A DNA stretch of 45,271 nucleotides from Zetaproteobacteria bacterium CG_4_9_14_3_um_filter_54_145 (GTDB taxonomy: Bacteria; Pseudomonadota; Zetaproteobacteria; Mariprofundales; Mariprofundaceae), in assembly GCA_002791575.1 (NCBI GenBank), contig PFXI01000041.1, positions 1 through 45,271 on the forward strand, written 5' to 3'. Positions 26,170-34,689 of this stretch are shown here, piece after piece. Numbering within the stretch: position 1 is the first letter of the stretch; every line of letters starts with the position of its first letter. Below the pieces are notes generated by a model, which saw only the letters and a list, made by a program, of their open reading frames with translations, was not told the DNA's origin and ran no database searches. The position numbers and the translations under genes were made by a program.

Positions 26170-26852
26170 CTGAACTCAGTTACAATATAGTACGTCGACC
26201 CCGGCGCAGGACAGCCAGCATTGTCATCCATCCGGACAATCGCATCGATGTGCTGGCCCCTGTCGGTATCTCCGAGGCCCGCATTGCGGCATGGGTGAGC
26301 AGCAAACAGCTGTGGATTGAGCGAAAGATGCTCTTCAACACGCATACACGCAGCCAGCATCAGGCAAAGCGCTACCAGCAGGATGAGGCATTCACCCTGC
26401 TGGGGCGTGACTATGCGCTTAACCTGCAACCATCCACCAGGCGTCAGGTCAAGCTGTGCGGCGATTCGCTGATCTGCTACACGCCGGCACCGGATCAACG
26501 ACTGGCGATACAGAAACAGATCACCGGCTGGTATAAGCAGTACGCCGCAGCACATCTGCAGCAGCGGGTGGAGCATTATGCAGCACGCACCGACACCTCC
26601 CCTGCTCTGGTCGGCATCAAAAACTATCGCAGCCGCTGGGGCAGCTGCCATATTGACGGCCGCATCTACTTCAACTGGCGTATTATCATCGCCCCCGCCC
26701 ATGTCTCCGATTATGTAGTTGTGCACGAGTTGTGTCATTTGCATCAGCATAACCACTCACCGGCCTACTGGCAGAAGGTTGCATCAATCATGCCCGACTA
26801 CCGGGAAGCACAACAATGGTTGAAGATAAACGGCCTGTCGCTGGATCTGTAA
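26166..26852 (+). CDS. YgjP-like zinc metalloprotein (WLM / M48-like domain)
   Basis: 228 aa. The zincin motif H-E-x-x-H is HELCH in VVVHELCHLHQHNHS, followed by YWQKVASIMPDY. The segment NYRSRWGSCHIDGRIYFNW upstream of it is the hallmark of the YgjP / DUF45 family. An N-terminal stretch rich in Arg (RRPRRRTASIVIHPD) is also usual. Family members are often annotated as metal-dependent hydrolases; E. coli YgjP has been reported as a nucleotide-acting hydrolase, but the substrate here is not evident. The start is GTG overlapping the hslO stop (GTGA). It ends the long plus-strand run. Confidence 0.85.
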   Translation: MTELSYNIVRRPRRRTASIVIHPDNRIDVLAPVGISEARIAAWVSSKQLWIERKMLFNTHTRSQHQAKRYQQDEAFTLLGRDYALNLQPSTRRQVKLCGDSLICYTPAPDQRLAIQKQITGWYKQYAAAHLQQRVEHYAARTDTSPALVGIKNYRSRWGSCHIDGRIYFNWRIIIAPAHVSDYVVVHELCHLHQHNHSPAYWQKVASIMPDYREAQQWLKINGLSLDL

Positions 26853-26972
26853 GCACTCCGGAGTCACAGACATGCATACCCCAGGGCACCTTCTCCGGCT
26901 ATTCCTGCGATCACCATTCACCTTGCCGCATAGGAGCAAGCATCGGCGCTCCCGGCGGGCGATAGTGCAAAA

Positions 26973-27163
26973 CCTTTTTCACCACGAAGGAGACGAAGCA
27001 GAGAGAGGGGAAGCAAGGAAATATGGTGTATTTAAACGTGCCGGCAGCAAGTGAAGAGCATCAGGCCGGGTACACTCTCTATAATATTTCCATACAGTTT
27101 CTCCTCTGCGTCCTCTGCGTCCTCTGCGTCCTTTGCGTCCTTTGCGTCCTCTGCGGCAAAAGG
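26973..27163. repeat. Repeat element with related inverted ends and a 9-bp tandem array
   Basis: The left end begins CCTTTTTCACCACGAAGGAG; the right end, read on the other strand, begins CCTTTTGCCGCAGAGGACGC. Both continue as purine-rich GGA(C/G)ACG(A/C)A(A/G)(A/G) motifs, so the ends are imperfect inverted copies. Between them lie a non-repetitive part and six 9-bp units at 27103-27156: CCTCTGCGT three times, CCTTTGCGT twice, CCTCTGCGG once. No coding gene is inside. It resembles small non-autonomous repeats seen between genes in environmental bacteria, but I cannot name a family. Confidence 0.6.
27103..27156 (+). repeat. Six-copy 9-bp tandem repeat
   Basis: Units of 9 bp (CCTCTGCGT, CCTTTGCGT, last unit CCTCTGCGG) repeat without gaps six times. 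Unit changes are single substitutions (C to T at position 4). It forms the right arm of the element at 26973-27163. No spacers are present, so it is not a CRISPR array. Confidence 0.9.
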
Positions 27164-27307
27164 CTTTTGACTCTTCTGATCATTTACAGCTGTAAATCGT
27201 TACCCGCCTGCTCACCTGTGCTGGCAACGCATGTCAAATGCGTACGACTACTCTAGCATGCCCGCATCAATGCCCGTGTCGTTCACGATGCAATGGCAGG
27301 AGAACAC

Positions 27308-27844
27308 ATGCAAACCATCTGTTATGACATCATCTCTCTGAAGAGAAAGAAGCTTACACTGAAAAAATGCCAATATTGCAATAGTGACCTGCAGACCCAT
27401 GCAGTCGATCATTCGGCAGATTCCCGCGCATTCGATGAAAAAACAGAACAGGCTTTGGTTACCACCACAGCTGTGGCATGCCCGCATTGCGGATGGTGGG
27501 CTGTAAGAGAGCTGCGCGAAGATGTGGCACTCTATTCACCAGCGGTTGAAGAGTTGATTGTTATGGATGCGTCAAAAACAGTATCTGCCAAGCCTGCACC
27601 GCGCGCGCCGGCTGTAGAGAAGAGTGGCCCACCGCCGTGGGAGAAGGTAGTCGCTGACACAGCTTACTGGGCAAAACCGGAGACCATTCCATCGCGGGAA
27701 GCCGTGCTGTTATTCGGTACAGCGCAGATGCTGCTGCCCAATATCGGTAGTGGTTCCGGAGCAGCTGCATGGGAGAAGCTGAAATCTTATGCCCCTGTTT
27801 TATATCCGATCCTGATCATCGCCTTCATCGCCCTCTTCTTCTGA
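27308..27844 (+). CDS. Uncharacterised zinc-ribbon protein with C-terminal membrane anchor
   Basis: 178 aa from the ATG at 27308, which has CAGGAG five bases upstream; the in-frame ATG at 27293 has none. I do not recognise a named family. Two Cys pairs (CQYC near residue 21 and CPHC near residue 59, followed by GWW) form a likely treble-clef or zinc-ribbon. A Pro/Ala-rich linker follows (KPAPRAPAVEKSGPPPW). The last about 20 residues (YAPVLYPILIIAFIALFF) form a single membrane helix at the very C-terminus, so it would be tail-anchored with the zinc domain in the cytoplasm. It stands alone between a repeat element and a small minus-strand gene. Confidence 0.72.
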   Translation: MQTICYDIISLKRKKLTLKKCQYCNSDLQTHAVDHSADSRAFDEKTEQALVTTTAVACPHCGWWAVRELREDVALYSPAVEELIVMDASKTVSAKPAPRAPAVEKSGPPPWEKVVADTAYWAKPETIPSREAVLLFGTAQMLLPNIGSGSGAAAWEKLKSYAPVLYPILIIAFIALFF

Positions 27845-27905
27845 AGCAGAGCGATACCCGGGCAGGCGCTTCCTGTGCTTTGTTCGATGATGTGTAGTGT
27901 AACCG

Positions 27906-28067
27906 TCAGGCCTGAATCTGCATGCCCTGTTCATCTTCGATATAGAGCTTGTGACCCAGATGACGCAACCAGCCAGCAATCCGTACCAGCTTATAGTGCT
28001 TGCCGCTTACATGCCGGATCACACCGGCATCGATGAAGAGTCTGTATTGATGGTTTACGTTTACCAT
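27906..28067 (-). CDS. Small basic protein, 53 aa, unknown
   Basis: A short gene on the minus strand starting at the ATG 28067-28065 and ending with TGA at 27908-27906. A consensus ribosome-binding site AAAGGAG lies seven bases before the ATG, the strongest support for it. The protein begins MVNVNHQYRLFIDAG, continues VIRHVSGKHYKLVRIAGWL and ends GMQIQA. It is basic with several His and has alternating hydrophobic residues that suggest beta strands. There is no signal peptide or membrane segment and no recognised family. It converges with the zinc-ribbon gene and diverges from tgt. An AT-rich upstream stretch with TATTAT could be its -10 box. Confidence 0.6.
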   Translation of the reverse strand: MVNVNHQYRLFIDAGVIRHVSGKHYKLVRIAGWLRHLGHKLYIEDEQGMQIQA

Positions 28068-28137
28068 GACCGGTCTCCTTTGTGGCTTTTATAATATCAT
28101 CTATCGGTAATAGTTCATCCTAAATTAGCAGCAATAG

Positions 28138-29409
<1,272 letters not shown>

Positions 29410-29443
29410 TTGCCATCTTCCAATATTCAGGAGCATAACCCAC

Positions 29444-29788
29444 ATGAAATCTATCATTACCCACTCAATCGCAGCCATGGCTGCAGCATTTGCCATTGTT
29501 ACACCGGCGCTGGCCGAAGACGCAGCCTCAGCAGGCGGCTTCGCATCATTGATCCCGCTGGTGCTGATTATGGTCATCTTCTATTTCCTGCTTATTCGTC
29601 CGCAGCAGAAGAAGGTAAAAGAGCATCGTAATATTATCGAAGGTCTGAAAAAAGGTGATAAAGTCATTACCGGCGGCGGCTTCTACGGTACGGTCATTGA
29701 TGTGAAAGACGACTTCATGAAAGTCGAAATTGCCGAGAATGTCCGTGTCAAAGTAAAACGCGATACCGTTCTGGGCCTGTCCGATTAA
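29444..29788 (+). CDS. yajC: Preprotein translocase subunit YajC
   Basis: 114 aa. An accessory inner-membrane subunit that associates with SecDF. A short N-terminal hydrophobic stretch reads like a signal (MAAAFAIVTPALAED). It is followed by the YajC membrane helix and signature (LIPLVLIMVIFYFLLIRPQ, then QQKKVKEHRN) and a small cytoplasmic domain (GDKVITGGGFYGTV, VKVKRDTV). AGGAG lies upstream of the ATG at 29444. It has its usual place between tgt and secD. Confidence 0.94.
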   Translation: MKSIITHSIAAMAAAFAIVTPALAEDAASAGGFASLIPLVLIMVIFYFLLIRPQQKKVKEHRNIIEGLKKGDKVITGGGFYGTVIDVKDDFMKVEIAENVRVKVKRDTVLGLSD

Positions 29789-29818
29789 ATAACAGCTCTA
29801 CACAAAAGGATCTGATTC

Positions 29819-31399
29819 ATGCATACCTTCCCGCGCTGGAAAATCTGGTTAATCCTGACCGTTCTGGTCGTATCTCTGATGGGCTCTCTACCCAATGTCA
29901 CTAACGTGCCATCCTGGTGGCCGGCTGCCCTGAGCAACCCGATGAGTCTCGGACTTGATCTGAAAGGCGGCATCCACCTTGTACTCGATGTGGATGTCGA
30001 CAAGGCTGTAACGCACAGTGTCGAGGAAGATATCGACACGGCCCGCCAGACACTGCGTAAAGAGAAGATCCGCTATAGCAAGCTGGCCAGTGAAGGTAAC
30101 AGCCTGCATATCTCGATCAAACAGGCTGATGATCTGCCGGCTGCGGAAGCACTGCTGAAAGAGACATTCATCAATTATGATCTCGCCTCTGCTGCCGACA
30201 ATAGCTTTATACTGACACTGAAATCCTCAATTGCCGATGAAACCCGCAAATTTGCGGTTGATCAGGCGATTGAAGTGATCCGTGGGCGTATTGATGCTCT
30301 GGGCACTACGGAGCCCGTGATTGTCAAGCAGGGCAAGCGTCGCATTCTGGTCCAGATCCCCGGTTACGAAGATTCAGCGCGCGCCAAACAGCTGATCGGA
30401 CGCACGGCCGAGTTGCAGTTCAAGCTGGTTGATGAAAAAGGCGATCTGGAAAAAGCGATGGCCGGCAGCATCCCGCCCGGCGACATCATTATGTATGGCC
30501 CTGAAAAGACCCGCAACGGTCAAGTCAGCCGTCAGCCCTACCTGCTGAAGAAACATACCGAACTCGGCGGCAGCGAAATATCCGATGCCCGCGTATCGAT
30601 TGATTCCCGCTTTAACGAATATGCCGTAACATTGAAATTCAACAGCAAGGGCTCACGCAAGTTCGATAAATTGACAGGCTCACATGTCGGCGAACGTTTT
30701 GCGATTATCCTCGAAGGCGTGGTCAACTCCGCACCTGTGATCCGCGAGCGCATTTCCGGCGGCTCCGCGCAGATCACCGGCAGCTTTTCACCGGCTGAAG
30801 CACATGATCTGGCGATCATCCTCAGAGCAGGTGCGCTGCCGGCGCCGGTGCAGGTTGTTGAAGAGCGCTCGATCGGCCCGAGCCTGGGGCAGGACTCGAT
30901 TGATCAGGGAATGAACTCGATCATCATCGGCACGATTCTGGTACTGATCTTTATGGCCGTTTATTACCGTATGTTCGGCATGGTCGCCAATGTGGCGCTG
31001 GTCTTCAATATGCTGCTGATTCTGGCAGTCATGAGCATGATCGGCAGCACACTGACCCTGCCGGGCATGGCTGGTATCGTGCTGACAATCGGTATGGCGG
31101 TGGATGCCAATGTACTGATCTTCGAGCGTATCCGTGAAGAGCTGTCTCTGGGCAAGACCCCGCTGGCAGCCATTGACGGCGGTTATGCCAAGGCATTTTC
31201 CACCATTGTCGATGCCAATATCACCACACTGATTGCCGCCATCGTACTGTTCCAGTTCGGCTCCGGTCCGGTCAAGGGCTTCGCAGTAACACTCTCCGTC
31301 GGTATTCTGGCATCAATGTTTACAGCCATTACCGTCACCCGCGCCATCATTGCCCTGAGCACTGAGAAACGCGGTCGCATTGAAAAACTGAGCATTTGA
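29819..31399 (+). CDS. secD: Protein translocase subunit SecD
   Basis: 526 aa. With SecF it uses the proton gradient to complete protein export. An N-terminal membrane helix (IWLILTVLVVSLMGSLPNV) precedes the periplasmic domain with LGLDLKGGIHLVLDVD and VIRGRIDALGTTEP. The C-terminal membrane domain carries the RND signature GIVLTIGMAVDANVLIFERIREE (shown only in part: GMAVDANVLIFERI) with the conserved Asp. It ends EKRGRIEKLSI. It is shorter than E. coli SecD (615 aa), mainly in the periplasmic part, as in many bacteria. AAAAGGA precedes the ATG; secF follows after 9 bp. Confidence 0.96.
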   Translation: MHTFPRWKIWLILTVLVVSLMGSLPNVTNVPSWWPAALSNPMSLGLDLKGGIHLVLDVDVDKAVTHSVEEDIDTARQTLRKEKIRYSKLASEGNSLHISIKQADDLPAAEALLKETFINYDLASAADNSFILTLKSSIADETRKFAVDQAIEVIRGRIDALGTTEPVIVKQGKRRILVQIPGYEDSARAKQLIGRTAELQFKLVDEKGDLEKAMAGSIPPGDIIMYGPEKTRNGQVSRQPYLLKKHTELGGSEISDARVSIDSRFNEYAVTLKFNSKGSRKFDKLTGSHVGERFAIILEGVVNSAPVIRERISGGSAQITGSFSPAEAHDLAIILRAGALPAPVQVVEERSIGPSLGQDSIDQGMNSIIIGTILVLIFMAVYYRMFGMVANVALVFNMLLILAVMSMIGSTLTLPGMAGIVLTIGMAVDANVLIFERIREELSLGKTPLAAIDGGYAKAFSTIVDANITTLIAAIVLFQFGSGPVKGFAVTLSVGILASMFTAITVTRAIIALSTEKRGRIEKLSI

Positions 31400-31408
31400 G
31401 GCACTGAC

Positions 31409-32353
31409 ATGCAACTGATTCGTTCTGATATCCATATCGACTTTATCGGCAGGCGCAAGCTGGCCATGATCTTCTCTGCCGTGTTGATTCTGCTTTCACT
31501 GGGAACACTGGCTTTCAAGGGGCTGAACTTCGGCATCGACTTTACCGGTGGTACGCTGGTTGAGGTCAAGTTCGAGAAAGCGGTCAGTATCGCTGATATA
31601 CGCGCATCCATCTCCCCCAAAGGTTATGGCAATGCCGTTATTCAGGAGTTCGGCTCACCCGAGGAGATTCTGATACGCGTGCAGAACAAGGAGGGGGAAA
31701 AATCCTCCACCATCAGCACAGCCATCCTCGACGGTCTGAATGAAAAATTCACTGCTGACGCGGTGGAGATGCGACGTGTTGAGTTTGTCGGACCGCAGGT
31801 GGGTGAAGAGTTGACCCAGGCCGGCATTATGGCCGTTCTGATCGCCATGCTGGCTATTCTGGTTTATGTCACGTTCCGCTTTGAATTTCGCTTTGCCCTC
31901 GGTGCCGATGCAGCCCTGCTGCACGATATCACCATTGTCATGGGTCTCTTCGCCATTACCGGCAAGGAGTTCACCCTGCCGGTCATTGCTGCCCTGCTGA
32001 CCGTAATTGGTTACTCACTCAATGATACGATCGTGGTATTCGATCGCATCCGTGAAAACTTTGCCGCCAATCGCAAGCGCAAGAATCCCGAAGATGAGAG
32101 CATCGTCACCAATGTTTCAGTCAACCAGACGCTGTCACGTACGTTGATGACCTCATTCACCACGCTGCTGGTGGTCTTCGCCCTGTTCCTGCTCGGTGGT
32201 GAAGTGATCCACGACTTCGCCTTTGCCCTGATCTCCGGCATTGTGGTCGGCACCTACTCCTCGATCTATATTGCCAGCCCGGTGATGCTGTCGCTTGCCG
32301 GTCGGTTCCAACCCAGTGACGAAGAGACACGTGAGATGGAGGCCAGGCCCTGA
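31409..32353 (+). CDS. secF: Protein translocase subunit SecF
   Basis: 314 aa, similar to E. coli SecF (323 aa). Visible are the first membrane helix (RKLAMIFSAVLILLSLGTLA), the FGIDFTGGTLVEVKF signature, and the membrane domain with YSLNDTIVVFDRIREN. The C-terminal part reads RTLMTSFTTLLVVFALFLLGGE as in the family (given here in two pieces: RTLMTSFTTLLVV and FALFLLGGE). It ends REMEARP. Its stop codon overlaps the CTG proposed as start of the next gene. Confidence 0.96.
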   Translation: MQLIRSDIHIDFIGRRKLAMIFSAVLILLSLGTLAFKGLNFGIDFTGGTLVEVKFEKAVSIADIRASISPKGYGNAVIQEFGSPEEILIRVQNKEGEKSSTISTAILDGLNEKFTADAVEMRRVEFVGPQVGEELTQAGIMAVLIAMLAILVYVTFRFEFRFALGADAALLHDITIVMGLFAITGKEFTLPVIAALLTVIGYSLNDTIVVFDRIRENFAANRKRKNPEDESIVTNVSVNQTLSRTLMTSFTTLLVVFALFLLGGEVIHDFAFALISGIVVGTYSSIYIASPVMLSLAGRFQPSDEETREMEARP

Positions 32354-32754
32354 GCTCTGCCCTTTTCAAGGGGGATATCAGCCCGGATCTGGAACGGGAC
32401 ACGCTGCTGTTTACCGGCTATGACAATGACTATATCAAGGTCAACCGGGAACCCTGTTACAGCAGCCTGTGCATCCATGCAGGCCTGCTGACGATGCCGT
32501 GGGGACCTGAACGGCTCAGGGATATTACGGCTGAGAGCCTGAGCATGTTCCTGGATACGCCGCCGGAGATTCTCATTATCGGTACGGGCAGAACTACGGC
32601 TTTCCCTGATAATGCGATCATGCAGCAGCTGCGCGATCAGCATATCGGTCTTGAGTGCATGGATTCACGCTCTGCTGCACGCACCTATAATATCCTGTTG
32701 GCCGAAGGACGTAATGTATCGGCAGCCATGCTGCTGCCCGGGAGCAGAAAATAA
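32350..32754 (+). CDS. Mth938-like domain protein (DUF498), probable CTG start
   Basis: 134 aa if begun at CTG 32350. The family is small (about 125 aa), of unknown biochemical role, and often follows secDF in proteobacteria. The C-terminal half has the signatures PEILIIGTGR and SAARTYNILLAEGR. The only in-frame ATG (32494) would remove the N-terminal strands TLLFTGYDNDYIKVN and CYSSLCIH, which are part of the fold. Between the previous in-frame stop (32332) and that ATG there is no ATG, GTG or TTG. CTG at 32350 has GGAGG seven bases upstream and overlaps the secF stop as CTGA. The start is therefore non-canonical, or a base is wrong there. Confidence 0.85.
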   Translation: MSSALFKGDISPDLERDTLLFTGYDNDYIKVNREPCYSSLCIHAGLLTMPWGPERLRDITAESLSMFLDTPPEILIIGTGRTTAFPDNAIMQQLRDQHIGLECMDSRSAARTYNILLAEGRNVSAAMLLPGSRK

Positions 32755-33128
32755 TGTCTCGCTTTGAGTTGAGCATCGAAACCCACTTCTCCGCTGCGCA
32801 CCAGTTGCGCGACTACCCCGGTGATTGCGCCCGGCTGCACGGCCACAACTGGCATGTAAAGCTGTATGTCGAGTGTACGGAGCTGGATACGCTGGGGCTG
32901 GGCATTGACTACAAGACGCTGAAAAACGAGCTGAAGGCCGCTCTGGAGCCCTGGGACCACTATAATCTCAATGATGTGGCACCATTCGATACCATCAACC
33001 CGTCCAGTGAAAATGTTGCACTGGAACTATACAGGGAGATGAGCCGGCGTCTGGATGACGGGCAGGTACGTGTTTCGCGCATCGAGATATGTGAAACCTG
33101 CACGGCGATGGTCACATACTGGCCCTGA
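32754..33128 (+). CDS. queD: 6-carboxy-5,6,7,8-tetrahydropterin synthase (queuosine precursor pathway)
   Basis: 124 aa. It converts dihydroneopterin triphosphate to 6-carboxytetrahydropterin, an early step toward preQ1. Zinc ligands are the His in FSAAHQL and the two in LHGHNW; the catalytic Cys lies just before as DCARLHGHN. The C-terminal signature RIEICETCTAMVTY holds the substrate-binding Glu. It starts by overlapping the preceding stop (TAATG). Being in the same run as tgt, it links synthesis of the queuosine base with its insertion. A strong hairpin terminator follows. Confidence 0.92.
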   Translation: MSRFELSIETHFSAAHQLRDYPGDCARLHGHNWHVKLYVECTELDTLGLGIDYKTLKNELKAALEPWDHYNLNDVAPFDTINPSSENVALELYREMSRRLDDGQVRVSRIEICETCTAMVTYWP

Positions 33129-33152
33129 TTACGGGCTGACAGCATGCCAAAA

Positions 33153-33176
33153 AAAAGGGTCCCAAGGGACCCTTTT
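33153..33176. terminator. Bidirectional Rho-independent terminator
   Basis: AAAAGGGTCCC (33153-33163) and GGGACCCTTTT (33166-33176) form a perfect inverted repeat with A-runs on one side and T-runs on the other, so it works in either direction. It lies between queD (+) and the convergent small gene at 33194-33388 (-), closing both transcripts. Confidence 0.92.
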
Positions 33177-33193
33177 GTGTTAGGCGAGTGCGA

Positions 33194-33388
33194 TCAGACC
33201 TGGCACTCAGCGCGATACATGCATGGGCTGACAGCGCAATTGGTGATGGTCTGGAAGCATGGTGTATTGCCTTCTGCGGTCTGGATCTCGTGGATCAGGG
33301 CAGCCTTGTTCAGTTTGGCAGCACCCTTGAGATTCAGTTCTGAAGCCATTTCCAGCAGATGTTTCTTGGTTACTTTCTTTGTGCTCAT
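33194..33388 (-). CDS. Small Rho_N/SAP-like protein with C-terminal cysteines
   Basis: 64 aa. An N-terminal Rho_N/SAP-like helical unit (LLEMASELNLKGAAKLNKAALIHEIQ, seen here as ELNLKGAAKLNKAALIHEI) is followed by the motif QTAEGNTPCFQT and a short Cys tail (NCAVSPCMYRAECQ). This combination occurs in small proteobacterial proteins annotated as Rho termination factor N-terminal domain proteins; the three to four Cys may bind a metal. The role is not established; nucleic-acid binding is expected from the domain. Start at the ATG 33388 with GAGGTGG eight bases upstream; the GTG at 33400 is less likely. It converges on queD across a shared terminator. Confidence 0.82.
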   Translation of the reverse strand: MSTKKVTKKHLLEMASELNLKGAAKLNKAALIHEIQTAEGNTPCFQTITNCAVSPCMYRAECQV

Positions 33389-33497
33389 GTGATATACCAC
33401 CTCATTAGTTTGAAGCGCATATTAACTGTTTACAATTTACGGGCAAGTCAATGTGAATCACTTCCACATATCTGTATCATATTGCCACACCGGGCAA

Positions 33498-34295
33498 CTA
33501 AACAGACAGATAATGCAGCGTCACCGGAGCCTGCCACAACTGGCTCATCACCGGCTCAACCAGCGTACATTCACCACTACTCCAGAATTCGACCGTGCCG
33601 CTACCTGCAGAGGCACGCAGATCACGCATCTCCAGCTGTCGCTGCAATTGCCGGGCAATCGGCCCGCCTGTATCGATGATCTCGATGGCATCTCCAACAA
33701 TCTGCCTGATCAGGGGCAGCAGAAACGGGTAGTGGGTGCAGCCCAGCACCAGTGTATCGATGCCGCTCTCCAGCAGCGGCTGCAGATAACGCACGAGCAG
33801 CAATCTGGTCTTCTCGCCATACAGATCGCCCTGCTCCACCTGTTCAACCAGTCCGGGACAGGGCTGCAGTAAAATCCGCGCATGCTGTTCAAACTGTGAC
33901 TTCAACCCGTTGAATTTGCCGCTACCCAGCGTAGCTGTTGTGGCCAGCACACCGACAACACCCGATCGGCTGGAGAGTGCCGCCGGCTTGATCGCCGGCT
34001 CCATGCCGATCACCGGCATGGAAAATCGCTGTCTGAGCGTCTCAATGGCCACAGCCGTGGCTGTGTTGCATGCCACCACCAGTGCCTTGATCTGTTGCCC
34101 TGCAAGGAAGTCCGCCACGCTCAGGCAACGTCCCAGCACCTGCTCCGGTGGTTTGCAGCCGTATGGTATATAGGCGGTATCGGCCACATAGATCAGCGAC
34201 TCGTGTGGCAGCAGACGATGGATATGGGCCAGCACCGACAGGCCGCCCACGCCGGAATCAAATACGCCTATGCGTCGGGAGTGCATATCTGACAT
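33498..34295 (-). CDS. murI: Glutamate racemase
   Basis: 265 aa. It makes D-glutamate for peptidoglycan by a two-Cys mechanism. The first catalytic Cys is in VVACNTATA and the second in LGCTHYPFLLPL; GVFDSGVGGLSVL and DTAYIPYG are the usual N-terminal signatures. The ATG at 34295 (MSDMHSRRIGVFDSG) is 16 bp after the crcB stop; the ATG at 34286 is equally possible. The frame is open to 34520, but that extension lies over crcB and has no family similarity. It is the last gene of the rnj-to-murI run. Confidence 0.94.
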   Translation of the reverse strand: MSDMHSRRIGVFDSGVGGLSVLAHIHRLLPHESLIYVADTAYIPYGCKPPEQVLGRCLSVADFLAGQQIKALVVACNTATAVAIETLRQRFSMPVIGMEPAIKPAALSSRSGVVGVLATTATLGSGKFNGLKSQFEQHARILLQPCPGLVEQVEQGDLYGEKTRLLLVRYLQPLLESGIDTLVLGCTHYPFLLPLIRQIVGDAIEIIDTGGPIARQLQRQLEMRDLRASAGSGTVEFWSSGECTLVEPVMSQLWQAPVTLHYLSV

Positions 34296-34311
34296 CAGCT
34301 GTTCGATGATG

Positions 34312-34689
34312 TCAGAGCCAGCGCGCGCACTGAACGCCCAGCCATGTAAGCGACAGACATACCACGACCTGGCCGACAATATTGGCGAAGGCCATCTGCA
34401 TGGCCCCCTCCTGCAACAGACGCACCGACTCCAGTGAATAGGTAGAAAAGGTTGTAAACGCACCGAGAAAACCGACAGTAATGGCAAGACGCAACAACTC
34501 ACTGGCTGTAGATCGCTCAATCAGCCAGACAAACAAAAAACCCAGCAGAAAAGAGCCCAGGGCATTAACGGCGAAGGTGCCCCATGGGAAGGCACCGCCG
34601 GCCAGCCGCTGCACGGCCGAGGCCATCAGCCAGCGCATGACTGCACCCGCAGCACCGCCTATAGCTACAGCTGCCAGTTGTCGCATCAT
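34312..34689 (-). CDS. crcB: Fluoride ion channel Fluc/CrcB
   Basis: 125 aa. A four-helix inner-membrane protein that exports fluoride as a dual-topology dimer. Conserved features are IGGAAGAVMRW, GTFAVNALGSFLLGF (Asn and Gly of the pore) and GFLGAFTTFSTYS (the sodium/phenylalanine-box region). The ATG overlaps the rarA stop by 4 bp. No fluoride riboswitch is expected or seen, since it is inside an operon. Confidence 0.94.
   Translation of the reverse strand: MMRQLAAVAIGGAAGAVMRWLMASAVQRLAGGAFPWGTFAVNALGSFLLGFLFVWLIERSTASELLRLAITVGFLGAFTTFSTYSLESVRLLQEGAMQMAFANIVGQVVVCLSLTWLGVQCARWL

Larger units (their letters stand above)
26853..27307. other. 455-bp intergenic gap with a repeat element
   Basis: It contains the repeat element at 26973-27163. 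Short frames across the repeat (for example one reading V-L-C-V-L-C) are products of the 9-bp period and not genes. The remainder shows a 10-bp palindrome ACTCCGGAGT shortly after the preceding stop codon and the Shine-Dalgarno CAGGAG of the next gene; nothing else is identifiable. Confidence 0.7.

Noticed and set aside
27103-27156. Tandem array considered as a CRISPR
   Set aside because: Units are 9 bp, contiguous, and have no spacers; no cas genes are near.
34296-34520. Upstream extension of murI
   Set aside because: It lies over crcB in another frame and is Cys/Trp/Arg-rich, typical of a shadow frame.
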